A stretch of DNA of 64,000 bases from CAIMUX01 sp964473865 (GTDB lineage: Bacteria; Eisenbacteria; RBG-16-71-46; CAIMUX01). Position numbers and translations under genes: made by a program. The notes beneath the pieces are model-generated. The model was not told where the DNA came from. It made no database searches and saw nothing but the letters and a program-made list of their open reading frames with translations. Where the stretch lies: assembly GCA_964473865.1 (NCBI GenBank), contig CAYYQN010000025.1, positions 1-64,000 on the forward strand, given 5' to 3'. Shown here in pieces: positions 34,181-41,791 of this stretch (position 1 is its first letter; each line of letters starts with the position of its first letter).

Positions 34181-34417
34181 CTACTCGGAGATGTCGGGCT
34201 CGTAACGTCCCGAGTCAATGGGCCGATTCGGGTCTGTGTCTCCTTCCGTCGGCGTCGGATCCGTCTGCGCCAAGGGCCCCATCACCGGCGCGCTCAGCGC
34301 CGTCTGGCCGGAATCCGTCACGGCGCCCGGTCCTACCAGGCTGCTGCTGCCGCCCGAACAGGCGAGCGTGAGGAGTCCGAGTGTGACTGCGACCAGGGCC
34401 AACTTTGAGTGACGCAT
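34181..34417 (-). CDS. Small lipoprotein behind a sigma-54 promoter
   Basis: Predicted lipoprotein of 78 residues. MRHSKLALVAVTLGLLTLAC-SGGSSS is a textbook lipobox, with Cys at position 20. The mature part is only ~58 residues, acidic and Pro/Thr-rich (TDPTPTEGDTDPNRPIDSG...), probably unstructured. ATG 34417 has GGAGGATCACACA in front. A near-perfect -24/-12 element is at 34459-34473, so this gene should need sigma-54 and an enhancer-binding protein; two such activators are encoded within 12 kb. It is on the opposite strand to, and just after, the kinase-TPR gene. Function unknown. Confidence 0.8.
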   Translation of the reverse strand: MRHSKLALVAVTLGLLTLACSGGSSSLVGPGAVTDSGQTALSAPVMGPLAQTDPTPTEGDTDPNRPIDSGRYEPDISE

Positions 34418-34458
34418 TGTGTGATCCTCCGTTGCCACCGCCGACGAATCCGAGAAGC

Positions 34459-34473
34459 GCAAGCACGGTGCCA
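34459..34473 (-). promoter_or_regulatory. Sigma-54 (-24/-12) promoter of the small lipoprotein gene
   Basis: Minus strand TTGGCACCGTGCTTGC: TGGCAC and TTGC at the exact spacing (GG and GC ten bases apart). Start expected ~34447, giving a 30-nt leader with GGAGG. Confidence 0.8.
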
Positions 34474-34901
34474 AGGTCACTCGGCAAGTTGGTGTGCCCT
34501 CGAAAAAGAGCGAAGACCGGCGTGTAATGCACTTGGAGAGAATCAATTGTGGTGTTCGCGGCCCGAGGAGCGAAGAGGCGGGAGGAATGCCGGAGGGAGA
34601 CGCGAGGCCAGGGAAAGCGGGTGGTTCACCCCAACGCCGGGTTGGCGTCACGGCGCGGTTCCGGCGCAAACAACGTTCGCTGCCTGGGGGTTACGGGCGG
34701 AGGCTGCATTCGGCCGCGCTGCGGGGGAAGTCGCGCAGGCCAAGGCGCAGGGCGACGGGCCGGCCTCAGACTCTCGCTGGCGAGTAGCGGCCCGGTTTCT
34801 CGCGTCTGCGTAAAGGTTTAGCCGGCCGTCTCAGCGCGACCGCGCGCCCGGAGGCGGCGGCACACCGCATCTCTCATCGGCCGGATCTGACCCAGCAAGC
34901 C
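34474..34901. other. Intergenic, no gene seen
   Basis: Lies between the sigma-54 promoter and the end of the M23-like gene. Some frames are open but none has a ribosome site or protein-like composition. Activator sites for the sigma-54 promoter would be expected in the part nearest 34474; no clear inverted repeat was found. Confidence 0.35.
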
Positions 34902-36521
34902 TCAGCGCAACAGCACCCCTGAGGCGGTGTCAGTCCGGCGTCCGTCACTCAGACGAACGAAGTACGTCCCGCTCGGAGCCGGGCGCCCCGCAGCATCGGC
35001 TCCACCCCACCGCCAGGCGTGCCGGCCCGCCTCCGGCCGCAGCGCGATCTCGTGGATCTGGCGCCCCTGGACGTCAAAGAGCTCCAAACGCGCCGGCTGC
35101 GACCGCTCGAGCGTGTAGACGATCTCCATTTCGCCTCCCCCGAGGGTGCGGAGACCGCCCAGCCCGAAACGGGAGTCTCCAGCGTCCGTCGCCGCCACCG
35201 CGGAAGGATCAGCCAGGGTTCCCGATAGCTGCACGACGACGGAGGGAGTGGCGGCATCATTGCAGGTCAAGGTGAGACTTGCTTCGTAGAGCTGCGACAG
35301 CGCCGGGGTGAAGCAGACATCCACCACTTCGGTGCCTCCGGGCGCCACGAAGAAGTGCGTGCGAGCGACCGTGAAGGCCGGGTCGGAAGACACGACCGAG
35401 CGAACGGAGAGAGGATCAGCCCCGACATTCTGGACCATCAGGTTCCAGCACGTAGTGGAATCCGCGGGGACGGGTCCGAAGTCATGGCTGGTCTCGGGCA
35501 GAAGGATCTGAGGGTCGATCGCTCCCGCGATGGTGCAATACATGCTGTCGCTGACGACATTACCTCCAACATCGGCGGCGCGTACGTAGACCCAGTAGTC
35601 GCCCGGCGCATAGCTGCTTGTGACCCAGCAGCTGGCGCCATCGGTCGCTTCCACGGTGCCGTCGCCGTCGGTGTTGGTCACGATGATGTAGTAGACGCGC
35701 TGGTCGTAGTTCCCTTGGGTGACCAACGGTGATTGCTCGCGGTAGATCGTGCTGATGGTGGCGTCCGGAGGAATGTGGCGCGAGAACATGACCGAGTTCG
35801 TCAGCGGAACGGACTGAGTTGCCCCCTGGATCCAGTATTCGACGTGGAACGGAGCCACCGGCCACTCCGGCATACCGACGACGTCCTTGATCCGCGCGAT
35901 GATGTCGACCGAGCCGCCCAGATTGGAGGGATCGAGCATGGCGCCGTTCGATTGCTGCGCAAACCCGAAGACCTTGCCGCTGTAGGTGGTCTCGAACACC
36001 GGAGGATCGGGATCGGAATGCGGGATGAGGGTCAACAGCGGGTTGTCGATCGACTCGTACCAGGTCCAGGGATATCCCCCGGTCCCCATGACGCGGTTGA
36101 AGTGCGTGTGATGGAAGCTCGCCACCGGCCATTCGGCGGTCAGGCCCAGGAGCCCACCCTGCGGGACCTCGTCCCCCACGTCGTACTGGAACGTCGTGGA
36201 CGACAGGTGCCAGTACAGCCAGCCGATACCGCCGGGCACCGGGGTGCCCACGATGATGCCGCTATAGAGAGGATCGTTCACGGTGATGTGGGTGACGGTG
36301 CCGGAAGCGACGGAATAGGTCGCGACCCCGCCGGCGGGAGTCACCAGATCGATCCCATCGTGGTAGTAGGAGCCGCTGCCGTAGTTCTGGAATTCGCCGT
36401 AGTTGTTGCCCACGTCGTGGGGCTGGTCGAACGGCTGGTAGGGCCAGGGCACGGCTCCGGCCGGAAGCACGATGGCGGCAGCTAGGAGAACGGCCAGGCC
36501 GAGACGGCAGTAATGCGTCAT
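34902..36521 (-). CDS. Secreted LytM/M23-like protein with Ig-type domains and FlgD C-terminus
   Basis: Exported protein of 539 residues. The signal peptide is MTHYCRLGLAVLLAAAIVLPAGA. Residues ~35-150 resemble the M23/LytM fold: YYHDGIDLVTPAGG (H-x-G-x-D-like), GTVTHI, WLYWHLSSTTFQYDVGDEVPQGGLLGLT and HHTHFNRV give the His/Asp/His-x-His zinc set. Mid-protein is a HYDIN/ASPM-type sandwich (SHDFGPVPADSTTCWNLMVQNVGADPLSVRSVVSSDPAFTV). The end is a FlgD-like module (LELFDVQGRQIHEIAL...GGADAAGRPAPSGTYFVRL). ATG 36521 with GGGGGAGAAC gives a perfect signal peptide; ATG 36557 with AGGAGGGACGG is an alternative that would add 12 residues. Probably a cell-wall hydrolase or a binding-only relative. 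Confidence 0.82.
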   Translation of the reverse strand: MTHYCRLGLAVLLAAAIVLPAGAVPWPYQPFDQPHDVGNNYGEFQNYGSGSYYHDGIDLVTPAGGVATYSVASGTVTHITVNDPLYSGIIVGTPVPGGIGWLYWHLSSTTFQYDVGDEVPQGGLLGLTAEWPVASFHHTHFNRVMGTGGYPWTWYESIDNPLLTLIPHSDPDPPVFETTYSGKVFGFAQQSNGAMLDPSNLGGSVDIIARIKDVVGMPEWPVAPFHVEYWIQGATQSVPLTNSVMFSRHIPPDATISTIYREQSPLVTQGNYDQRVYYIIVTNTDGDGTVEATDGASCWVTSSYAPGDYWVYVRAADVGGNVVSDSMYCTIAGAIDPQILLPETSHDFGPVPADSTTCWNLMVQNVGADPLSVRSVVSSDPAFTVARTHFFVAPGGTEVVDVCFTPALSQLYEASLTLTCNDAATPSVVVQLSGTLADPSAVAATDAGDSRFGLGGLRTLGGGEMEIVYTLERSQPARLELFDVQGRQIHEIALRPEAGRHAWRWGGADAAGRPAPSGTYFVRLSDGRRTDTASGVLLR

Positions 36522-36589
36522 GGCGTTCTCCCCCGCGATGCCTCTGCACTCCGTCATGGAACCGTCCCTCCTGATGTCCAGCCGGCCCG

Positions 36590-37714
36590 TCATGGCAGCA
36601 CCACCTGGTACAGGGCCCGACGCGACGTGATGAGAACCCGCTGTCCGGATCGGTCGAGTTCGGCTGAGGGGCTCCAGATGTTCCACGAGGAGAAACGGAG
36701 CGGCGTGTGGTGTCGCAACGCGCCCCCGGCATCGTAGATGCGCACCTCACCTGTTGGATGACGCCGGTCTTCCGGTACGCTGGGCCCGGCATCCCGCGCG
36801 CATCCGGCCAGCAGCATCGGGCCATCGCCACCGAATGCCACCGAAGTCCAGGAGAGCGCGTCCTCCAGCGAGACGCCGAAGACAGGAGTCAGGCCCCGGT
36901 CATAGACCCGGACCTGGTGCTTCCAGGCCAGCGCCACACGGTTGCCGTTCTCCGCTATCGCCACGCGTCGCACGAGCGGATCCTCCAGAGGTAGCGTGTG
37001 GATGACAGCCCCATCCTGCACGATGGTCAAGCCCGCGGCTCCGACCACCGCCACACGGCGGCCGTCCGCGCTGGCGGCGAACAGGCGTGCCCCCGGCACC
37101 CGCCAGAGTTCCGTTCCCGACGGGTCCAGGGCGGTGAGGCCGTCCCGGCTCTGGGCCAGGAAGCTCTGCCCCGGAGGATCGAATCGCCCGCCGGTCAGGT
37201 AAGGCACGGCGATGTCGGCGAGCAGTCGTCCGCCCTCGCCATAGAGGTGCAGGCGATTGCGCTCCGGCACGTTGATGTTGACCTCCATGCCGGCCACCAG
37301 GGTTCCGTCCCCGGAGATCGCAAAGGTCACGTCCTCGGTGGGGCCAAGGCGCCAGCGGAGTTCGCCGGTCAGCGTGCGCAGCTCGAATGACTCCGCGGGA
37401 GAGAAGTCGGCCGCGCCCTGGCGGTGTGCGATCTGCCCGTAGAACTGGCCGTCGTCTGCGAGAACGAGGGTCTGACCCTCCGTTGTTTCGGCCAAACGGG
37501 TCGCCTCCCGACCGAGCTGGACGTGGTCGATGCCGGAGGCCCCCAAGGTGACCACGGACCCATCGGCTTGCGGAATGGCGCGTATCAGGTCCGCCGCGGG
37601 GGCTGCCAGCAGCGCTGCGGGCAGTTCGCCGGCATGCGCGAGCGGCGCGCCGAGAACAAGTACCAACAGGACGGGAAGACCGCCCCGCCAGCTCGGAGTC
37701 GTGAATTCACGCAT
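36590..37714 (-). CDS. Secreted WD40/propeller-like protein of unknown function
   Basis: Exported protein of 374 residues. Signal peptide GGLPVLLVLVLGAPLAHAG; then repeated blade-like units, each with an inner strand such as DDGQFYGQIAH, GDGTLVAGMEVN, ADGRRVAVVGAAGLTIV, ENGNRVALAWKHQVRVYD and RSGQRVLITSRRALYQVVLP. No catalytic motif is visible. ATG 37714 follows GGGAGATAGAC. It lies 68 bp before the M23-like gene in the same direction, so the two may form one operon. A weak GTGAAT-N17-TACCAT promoter is present at about 37808-37836. Confidence 0.75.
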   Translation of the reverse strand: MREFTTPSWRGGLPVLLVLVLGAPLAHAGELPAALLAAPAADLIRAIPQADGSVVTLGASGIDHVQLGREATRLAETTEGQTLVLADDGQFYGQIAHRQGAADFSPAESFELRTLTGELRWRLGPTEDVTFAISGDGTLVAGMEVNINVPERNRLHLYGEGGRLLADIAVPYLTGGRFDPPGQSFLAQSRDGLTALDPSGTELWRVPGARLFAASADGRRVAVVGAAGLTIVQDGAVIHTLPLEDPLVRRVAIAENGNRVALAWKHQVRVYDRGLTPVFGVSLEDALSWTSVAFGGDGPMLLAGCARDAGPSVPEDRRHPTGEVRIYDAGGALRHHTPLRFSSWNIWSPSAELDRSGQRVLITSRRALYQVVLP

Positions 37715-37836
37715 GTCTATCTCCCGGATGATGAGGGGCGGAGCCCCGGCCGGCTAGCGCGGCCAGGGCGCCGCGAAACGCGTGGCCGTGTGAAGAGGCC
37801 ATCTCCATGGTAGCGGTTACGGTACGCGGATTCACG

Positions 37837-38102
37837 CGAAATGCGCGCAGTCGACGGGCCTGGGCTCCCGGAAGGGGCGCCCCCTTCCGCGAGGACCAAG
37901 GTTGAGGAACGGACTTCGGAGAGAGCAACCATGATCAAATGCAGGGCCCTCATCCTGCTCGATGGGAAGCGCGCCTGGGTCGTTCTGACCGGTGCGGGGC
38001 CTTCCCAATGCTGTCGGGTCGGCGAGGGGCCACGTTCAAGCCTCACCGCTATTCTGCCGAAACCAGAATCGGGCAAACTGCTGCCTCTGAGACTGTTTTG
38101 TC
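37837..38102. other. Intergenic with at most a doubtful short reading frame
   Basis: ATG at 37931 with GGAGAGAG upstream opens 65 codons on the plus strand (MIKCRALILLDGKR...). Its composition is not distinctive, and the probable promoter of the next gene lies inside its 3' end. I see no RNA gene here. Confidence 0.3.
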
Positions 38103-38131
38103 TTGCCAACCCCCGGATCGCACTCTAGACT
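38103..38131 (+). promoter_or_regulatory. Sigma-70-type promoter for the 38190/38577 genes
   Basis: TTGCCA, 17-bp spacer, TAGACT; expected start ~38138, 50 nt before ATG 38190. Confidence 0.5.
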
Positions 38132-38189
38132 GGACGCGGTTCAAATGGATGTTTCGTCTGTGCTTCGGGGCTGAGAGGAGAGTCTCTCG

Positions 38190-38534
38190 ATGCGCACCCC
38201 AAACCGATTCTTGCCAGGCGTGCTGATAGTCCTGGAATTCATTGTGCTCTTCGCGCTTGCCGTTCCCCCCGCAGGCGCGCGCACGCTTCTACCGGTGCCG
38301 GCGATCATCCTGCATCCGGGGGATCCGGATGAGACGGGCGGAGAGCTCAAGGTTGCTGGCGATGACCCCGTGGGGCAGTCAGCGCCGATGGCTGATCGAC
38401 TCGCCCAGCAGCCCTTGCCCACTGCCTCGGTGGCCGGAGCAAGAGAGGCTGCCTGCACTTCCGCGAGGAAGGGCGAGTGGCGGCTGGGGGCTGTCCTGTT
38501 CCGCATCTTGGTTCAGTCACGACTCGGCCATTGA
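38190..38534 (+). CDS. Small secreted protein upstream of the TPR-sigma-54 activator
   Basis: Protein of 114 residues with a signal peptide or single membrane helix (FLPGVLIVLEFIVLFALAVPPAGA) and a short polar exported part with no known domain (HPGDPDETGGELKVAGDDPVGQ). ATG 38190 is preceded by GAGGAGAG, and the promoter at 38103-38131 fits. It lies 42 bp before the activator gene in the same direction, so the two are likely co-transcribed. It could be a sensor partner or a target. No homologue recognised. Confidence 0.6.
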   Translation: MRTPNRFLPGVLIVLEFIVLFALAVPPAGARTLLPVPAIILHPGDPDETGGELKVAGDDPVGQSAPMADRLAQQPLPTASVAGAREAACTSARKGEWRLGAVLFRILVQSRLGH

Positions 38535-38576
38535 TTCGAGCAGCAGCAACGAGTCAAGAACGCACCGGAGGGGTTG

Positions 38577-41093
38577 ATGACTGGAAAAGGTGATCGCGAG
38601 ACCGCCGGACCGAATGGGTGCCAGGCCAAGGACCGACTGCAGTCCGTGCTGCGGCGTGCTCGGATATACCTGGAGGCCGGGTCTGCTAGTAGCTCTCACG
38701 ACTTGCTATCTGCAATTGGGCTGTCACCGTCGGCGCTCGAGCATCTGCCGATCGAGGCTCGGCTGGAGGCACTGACGCTCCAGATCCGCTGCTGTTCTGA
38801 CCTTGGACACGGCTCACATGTGGCCGTGCTCGTTCCCGCGCTAACCGGACTGCTTGGGCGTAGTGCTGAGATCCGCAAGGAGTTACGGGCGGACGCGATC
38901 CTCGTGATTGCGGGATGGCACAACTCTCGCGGCGAGTATTCCCTAGCTGCTGCGGTCGTCAACGAATTGCTCGAGTCACTAGATGGAAGCGAGCTCTCGG
39001 CCTCCACCTTTGTCTCTCTGGCAATGTATCGTTTCGGTGGTCTCGTTCGTGAAGGCAGGATTGACGAGGCTGAGGACATTGCCAGCGTCTGCGTCGAGAG
39101 GGCTGATCAGTCAAATGGCCCATTGCCTGCCGGGATCGCGCGCAACCTGCTCGCAGTTGCGTTGAAGGCCCGAGGACGCTTGGCGGATGCGCTGAGACTC
39201 TACACGCAGGCTGGCGCCCGTTTCGCCGTGGCGGGCGATTGCATTTGGACGGCTCGCGTCTATCTGAACCGCGCCGCCATCCTCAACCGCCTGGGGAGGC
39301 TGCCGGAAGCGTATGACGCATACGAGGAAGCCTACCGACGCTACAAGGAATTGAGTCGTGCAGCCAGCATCATGCGCTCCCGCCTCGGCCTGGGCATGGT
39401 CTCCATCCGCCAGGGCAAGCTCGACACCGCCCGGCGTCACCTCCTGCAAGGCTGGCTGGAAGCGCGCCGTCTGCGGACACCCCGCGAACAGGCGCTGGCG
39501 CTCGAGTTCCTCGGAGAAGCACTGACCTTGCTGCATCGCCCGGCGACGGCCCGACGCGCCTTGGCTCTGTGCCGCCGGATCGCCACCCGGATCGCGCCCG
39601 ACGGTGATCTGGTCGCCGAATGCGGGATTCGCGAGGCGCTCCTGGCGCTCACCGAGAACGACCCTTCCGGAGCCGAGACGTCCGCCACGGCGGCCCTCGC
39701 CTGCGCCGTGAAGGCCGGCTTTGCCTGGGAGGAGTGCCAGGCTCTGCGTCTGCGTGGCGTCGCGCGGCTATGGCTCGGCCGGTCGAATGCGGCGCGCGCC
39801 GACCTGCAGGCCGCCCACGACAAACTGCAGGCCATGGGCGAGGAGTTCGAGATCCGGCTTGTGGAGCAGTGGCTGTCCCGGTTGGATGCCGATCCTACGG
39901 GCGACGATCCTCCCCTGCATCCCGCCCAGATGGCCGGCAGCGCCGCAACGACGGTGACGCCGGCCCCATCCCAGCCTCCCGAGGATGCCGGCGATCCCGA
40001 TCGATCCGGAGATTCCACTCCGACCGGTCATCCGGACGCCGCCGCTCGCGCGGAAGTGGTCCCGTCCGGACTGATCCGCTACGCGCGCCAGGGCCGCCTC
40101 GAGGAAGTCCACCCGATCTGGCGCCGCCTCGGCTTGGTCACGAAGTCACCACGCCTGCTCTCGATGCTGCGCGAGGCCGAGATGCTGGCGCTCGCCGACT
40201 GCGCCGTTCTGGTCCAGGGCGAGACCGGCACCGGCAAGGAGTTGCTCGCGCGCGGAATCCATGAGCTGAGCGGGCGCTCCGGCCCGATGGTGCCGGTGAA
40301 CGTCGGCGCCATCACGCCGGATCTCTTCGAGAGCGAGCTCTTCGGTTCGGAGAAGGGAGCCTTCACCGGCGCGGACCGGACCCGCCGGGGCCTGGTCCTC
40401 GAGGCGGAGGGCGGCACGCTCTTTCTCGACGAGATCGGTGACATCAGCCCGCGTGGGCAGGTCGCTCTTCTTCGGTTCCTCGACTCGGGCGAAGTGCGGC
40501 CCGTCGGCTCGAATCGGATCTCCCGGGTGAAGCTGGGCGTGGTGACCGCCACGAACCGGCTGCTGAAGGAGCGGATCCTGCATGACGCGTTTCGTCGAGA
40601 TCTCTACTACCGTCTCGCGCAGGGAGTGGTGACCCTCCCTCCCCTGCGAGACCGGCTCGAAGACCTGCCCGAGCTCATCCGGATCCTGTGGGCCCGCCGT
40701 ACGCCCCAGCTCGACCTGCCCCCGGGATTGCTCGATCCGCTCTGCCTGGCGCCTCTGCGCGCGCACTTGTGGCCGGGGAATGTCCGGGAGCTGGATCAGC
40801 TCTTGCGCCGGCTTCGCGTATCGATCGAGGCGACCGGGCGCCCTCAGGTGTCGCCTCACCGGATCTGGACCTTGCTCGCCGCCGCCGCGTCCGGCTCCCC
40901 TCGGGGCGGAACGGCGTGCCCGCCGAGCACCGAACAGATTCGTCGGGTCTTGCGCGCCTGCCAGGGCAACCGCACGCAGGCGGCCCGGACTCTGGGGATG
41001 GCCCGAAGCAGCTTCTATCGCCTGCTCGAAGAACGCGGGCTGTCGAGTGTCCACTCCGCCACCGTCCATGACGACACCCGCGACGAGGGGTGA
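38577..41093 (+). CDS. TPR-sensing sigma-54-dependent transcriptional activator
   Basis: Enhancer-binding protein of 838 residues. The N-terminal ~450 are TPR-like helical repeats (LLAVALKARGRLADALRLYTQAGARFA; NRAAILNRLGRLPEAYDAYEEAYRRYKEL; GMVSIRQGKLDTARRHLLQG). After a Pro-rich linker comes the AAA+ sigma-54 domain: Walker A GETGTGKELL near 545, ESELFGSEKGAFTGADRTRRG (the GAFTGA loop that contacts sigma-54 is intact), Walker B GGTLFLDEIGD, and LWPGNVREL. The C-terminal Fis-type helix-turn-helix (TEQIRRVLRACQGNRTQAARTLGMARSSFYRLLEERGL) binds DNA. No phosphorylation domain is present, so control is probably through the TPRs, perhaps by the small co-encoded protein. ATG 38577 has GGAGGGG upstream (TTG 38574 also possible). 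Confidence 0.9.
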   Translation: MTGKGDRETAGPNGCQAKDRLQSVLRRARIYLEAGSASSSHDLLSAIGLSPSALEHLPIEARLEALTLQIRCCSDLGHGSHVAVLVPALTGLLGRSAEIRKELRADAILVIAGWHNSRGEYSLAAAVVNELLESLDGSELSASTFVSLAMYRFGGLVREGRIDEAEDIASVCVERADQSNGPLPAGIARNLLAVALKARGRLADALRLYTQAGARFAVAGDCIWTARVYLNRAAILNRLGRLPEAYDAYEEAYRRYKELSRAASIMRSRLGLGMVSIRQGKLDTARRHLLQGWLEARRLRTPREQALALEFLGEALTLLHRPATARRALALCRRIATRIAPDGDLVAECGIREALLALTENDPSGAETSATAALACAVKAGFAWEECQALRLRGVARLWLGRSNAARADLQAAHDKLQAMGEEFEIRLVEQWLSRLDADPTGDDPPLHPAQMAGSAATTVTPAPSQPPEDAGDPDRSGDSTPTGHPDAAARAEVVPSGLIRYARQGRLEEVHPIWRRLGLVTKSPRLLSMLREAEMLALADCAVLVQGETGTGKELLARGIHELSGRSGPMVPVNVGAITPDLFESELFGSEKGAFTGADRTRRGLVLEAEGGTLFLDEIGDISPRGQVALLRFLDSGEVRPVGSNRISRVKLGVVTATNRLLKERILHDAFRRDLYYRLAQGVVTLPPLRDRLEDLPELIRILWARRTPQLDLPPGLLDPLCLAPLRAHLWPGNVRELDQLLRRLRVSIEATGRPQVSPHRIWTLLAAAASGSPRGGTACPPSTEQIRRVLRACQGNRTQAARTLGMARSSFYRLLEERGLSSVHSATVHDDTRDEG

Positions 41094-41124
41094 GAACGAA
41101 GAGAAACCTCCCCGCTCTACAACG

Positions 41125-41153
41125 GAAGCCCCCGGAATGGATCCGGGGGCTTC
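41125..41153 (+). terminator. Terminator after the TPR-sigma-54 activator gene
   Basis: GAAGCCCCCGGA pairs perfectly (12 bp) with TCCGGGGGCTTC around ATGGA, 32 bp past the stop at 41093. No T-run follows, but the stem is very stable. Confidence 0.7.
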
Positions 41154-41231
41154 CTGGCGCTCCTCGGTCGCCGGACCTCCGCGGGGCGTTGGAAAACCGG
41201 TACGAGCGAGATGCGCCGTCGAACTGCTCCT

Positions 41232-41251
41232 GCCGGGTGTCTCAACCCGGC
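41232..41251 (-). terminator. Hairpin terminator after micropeptide copy 3
   Basis: GCCGGGT-N6-ACCCGGC, 16 bp past the stop of the 21-codon gene at 41268-41333. A similar hairpin follows the other micropeptide transcript at 47894-47915. Confidence 0.6.
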
Positions 41252-41267
41252 GCCGTGGCCAATCGGC

Positions 41268-41333
41268 TTACCAGCCGGCGCGGCCCCGGAGCACCATCAA
41301 GAGCAGCGAGAACAAGCCGCCCATGAATAGCAT
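41268..41333 (-). CDS. 21-residue hydrophobic micropeptide, copy 3 (RGRAGW family)
   Basis: ATG 41333 opens 21 codons ending TAA: MLFMGGLFSLLLMV, then LRGRAGW. Thirteen of 21 residues match copies 1 and 2 (47932-47997 and 48069-48134), and the shared C-terminal RGRAGW is kept through synonymous codon changes, so the peptide itself is selected. A perfect AGGAGG is six bases before the ATG. One membrane-spanning helix with a positive, Trp-ended tail is predicted. A -24/-12 sigma-54 promoter (41407-41421), a conserved leader hairpin (41368-41381) and a downstream hairpin (41232-41251) complete the unit. Function unknown: a signalling peptide, a small membrane regulator, a toxin or a translation-sensing leader are all possible. 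Confidence 0.75.
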   Translation of the reverse strand: MLFMGGLFSLLLMVLRGRAGW

Positions 41334-41367
41334 CTTGCACCTCCTCGGTTCGGTCCCCGCGATTCGC

Positions 41368-41381
41368 CCCGCCCCTGCGGG
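41368..41381 (-). promoter_or_regulatory. Conserved 5'-leader hairpin of micropeptide copy 3
   Basis: CCCGC-N4-GCGGG, located 22 nt before the AGGAGG. The stem and the distance are identical in all three copies while the loop differs. It lies near the 5' end of the predicted transcript. Confidence 0.7.
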
Positions 41382-41406
41382 ACGCAACTGAGTCAACGGC
41401 CACAGC

Positions 41407-41421
41407 GCACCCGGCGTGCCA
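41407..41421 (-). promoter_or_regulatory. Sigma-54 promoter of micropeptide copy 3
   Basis: Minus strand TGGCACGCCGGGTGC: -24 TGGCACG and -12 GTGC at correct spacing. Start expected ~41396, giving a ~63-nt leader. An inverted repeat GGTCCGTATTTCGGACC lies just upstream at 41434-41450. Confidence 0.72.
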
Positions 41422-41450
41422 GATCGCGCAGGTGGGTCCGTATTTCGGAC

Positions 41451-41696
41451 CTATCTTGAAGAGATTGCGGGAGATGAGGTTACGGTGTGTGTTCGTCACT
41501 CATGGTGAGGGTTGTGGGCGTGATCGCGTTTTCGCTCTGTCGCGCTCCAGTTCCACGCGATGTTGACGATTCGCGCCAACGGATTGTCGGCTCGCCTGTA
41601 AGCCCCGCTGTCACCGGATGCAGACACTTCTGTCGCCCAGATGACAGAACCGCCCTCTCCCGCAGTCGTCGCTCCCGCAGACATCCCGGAACAGCT
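41451..41696. other. Intergenic, no gene seen
   Basis: Upstream of the micropeptide promoter and downstream of the 41792 gene. No reading frame with a ribosome site; no RNA gene recognised. Confidence 0.35.
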
Positions 41697-41728
41697 GACC
41701 CCGGCCTCCGCCTTCGGAGACCGGGGTC
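41697..41728 (-). terminator. Terminator after the 11-repeat secreted-protein gene
   Basis: GACCCCGG pairs with CCGGGGTC, enclosing a CTCCG/CGGAG inner stem; closely similar in design to the terminator at 29065-29096 that follows the other GACC-repeat gene. Confidence 0.6.
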
Positions 41729-41791
41729 CGGCACCGCTGCCCCTCCGCTGCTCATCCGCAGTCTTGACTCAGATGCCGCGGCGGCCTGCCG

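Noticed and set aside
37931..38128. 65-codon plus-strand open frame with GGAGAGAG upstream
   Set aside because: No protein-like features and it overlaps the promoter of the next gene; cannot be supported as a gene.
38916..38932. TGGCAC-N5-TCGC resembling a sigma-54 promoter
   Set aside because: Inside the TPR activator coding region, with a poor -12 box and no gene start downstream.
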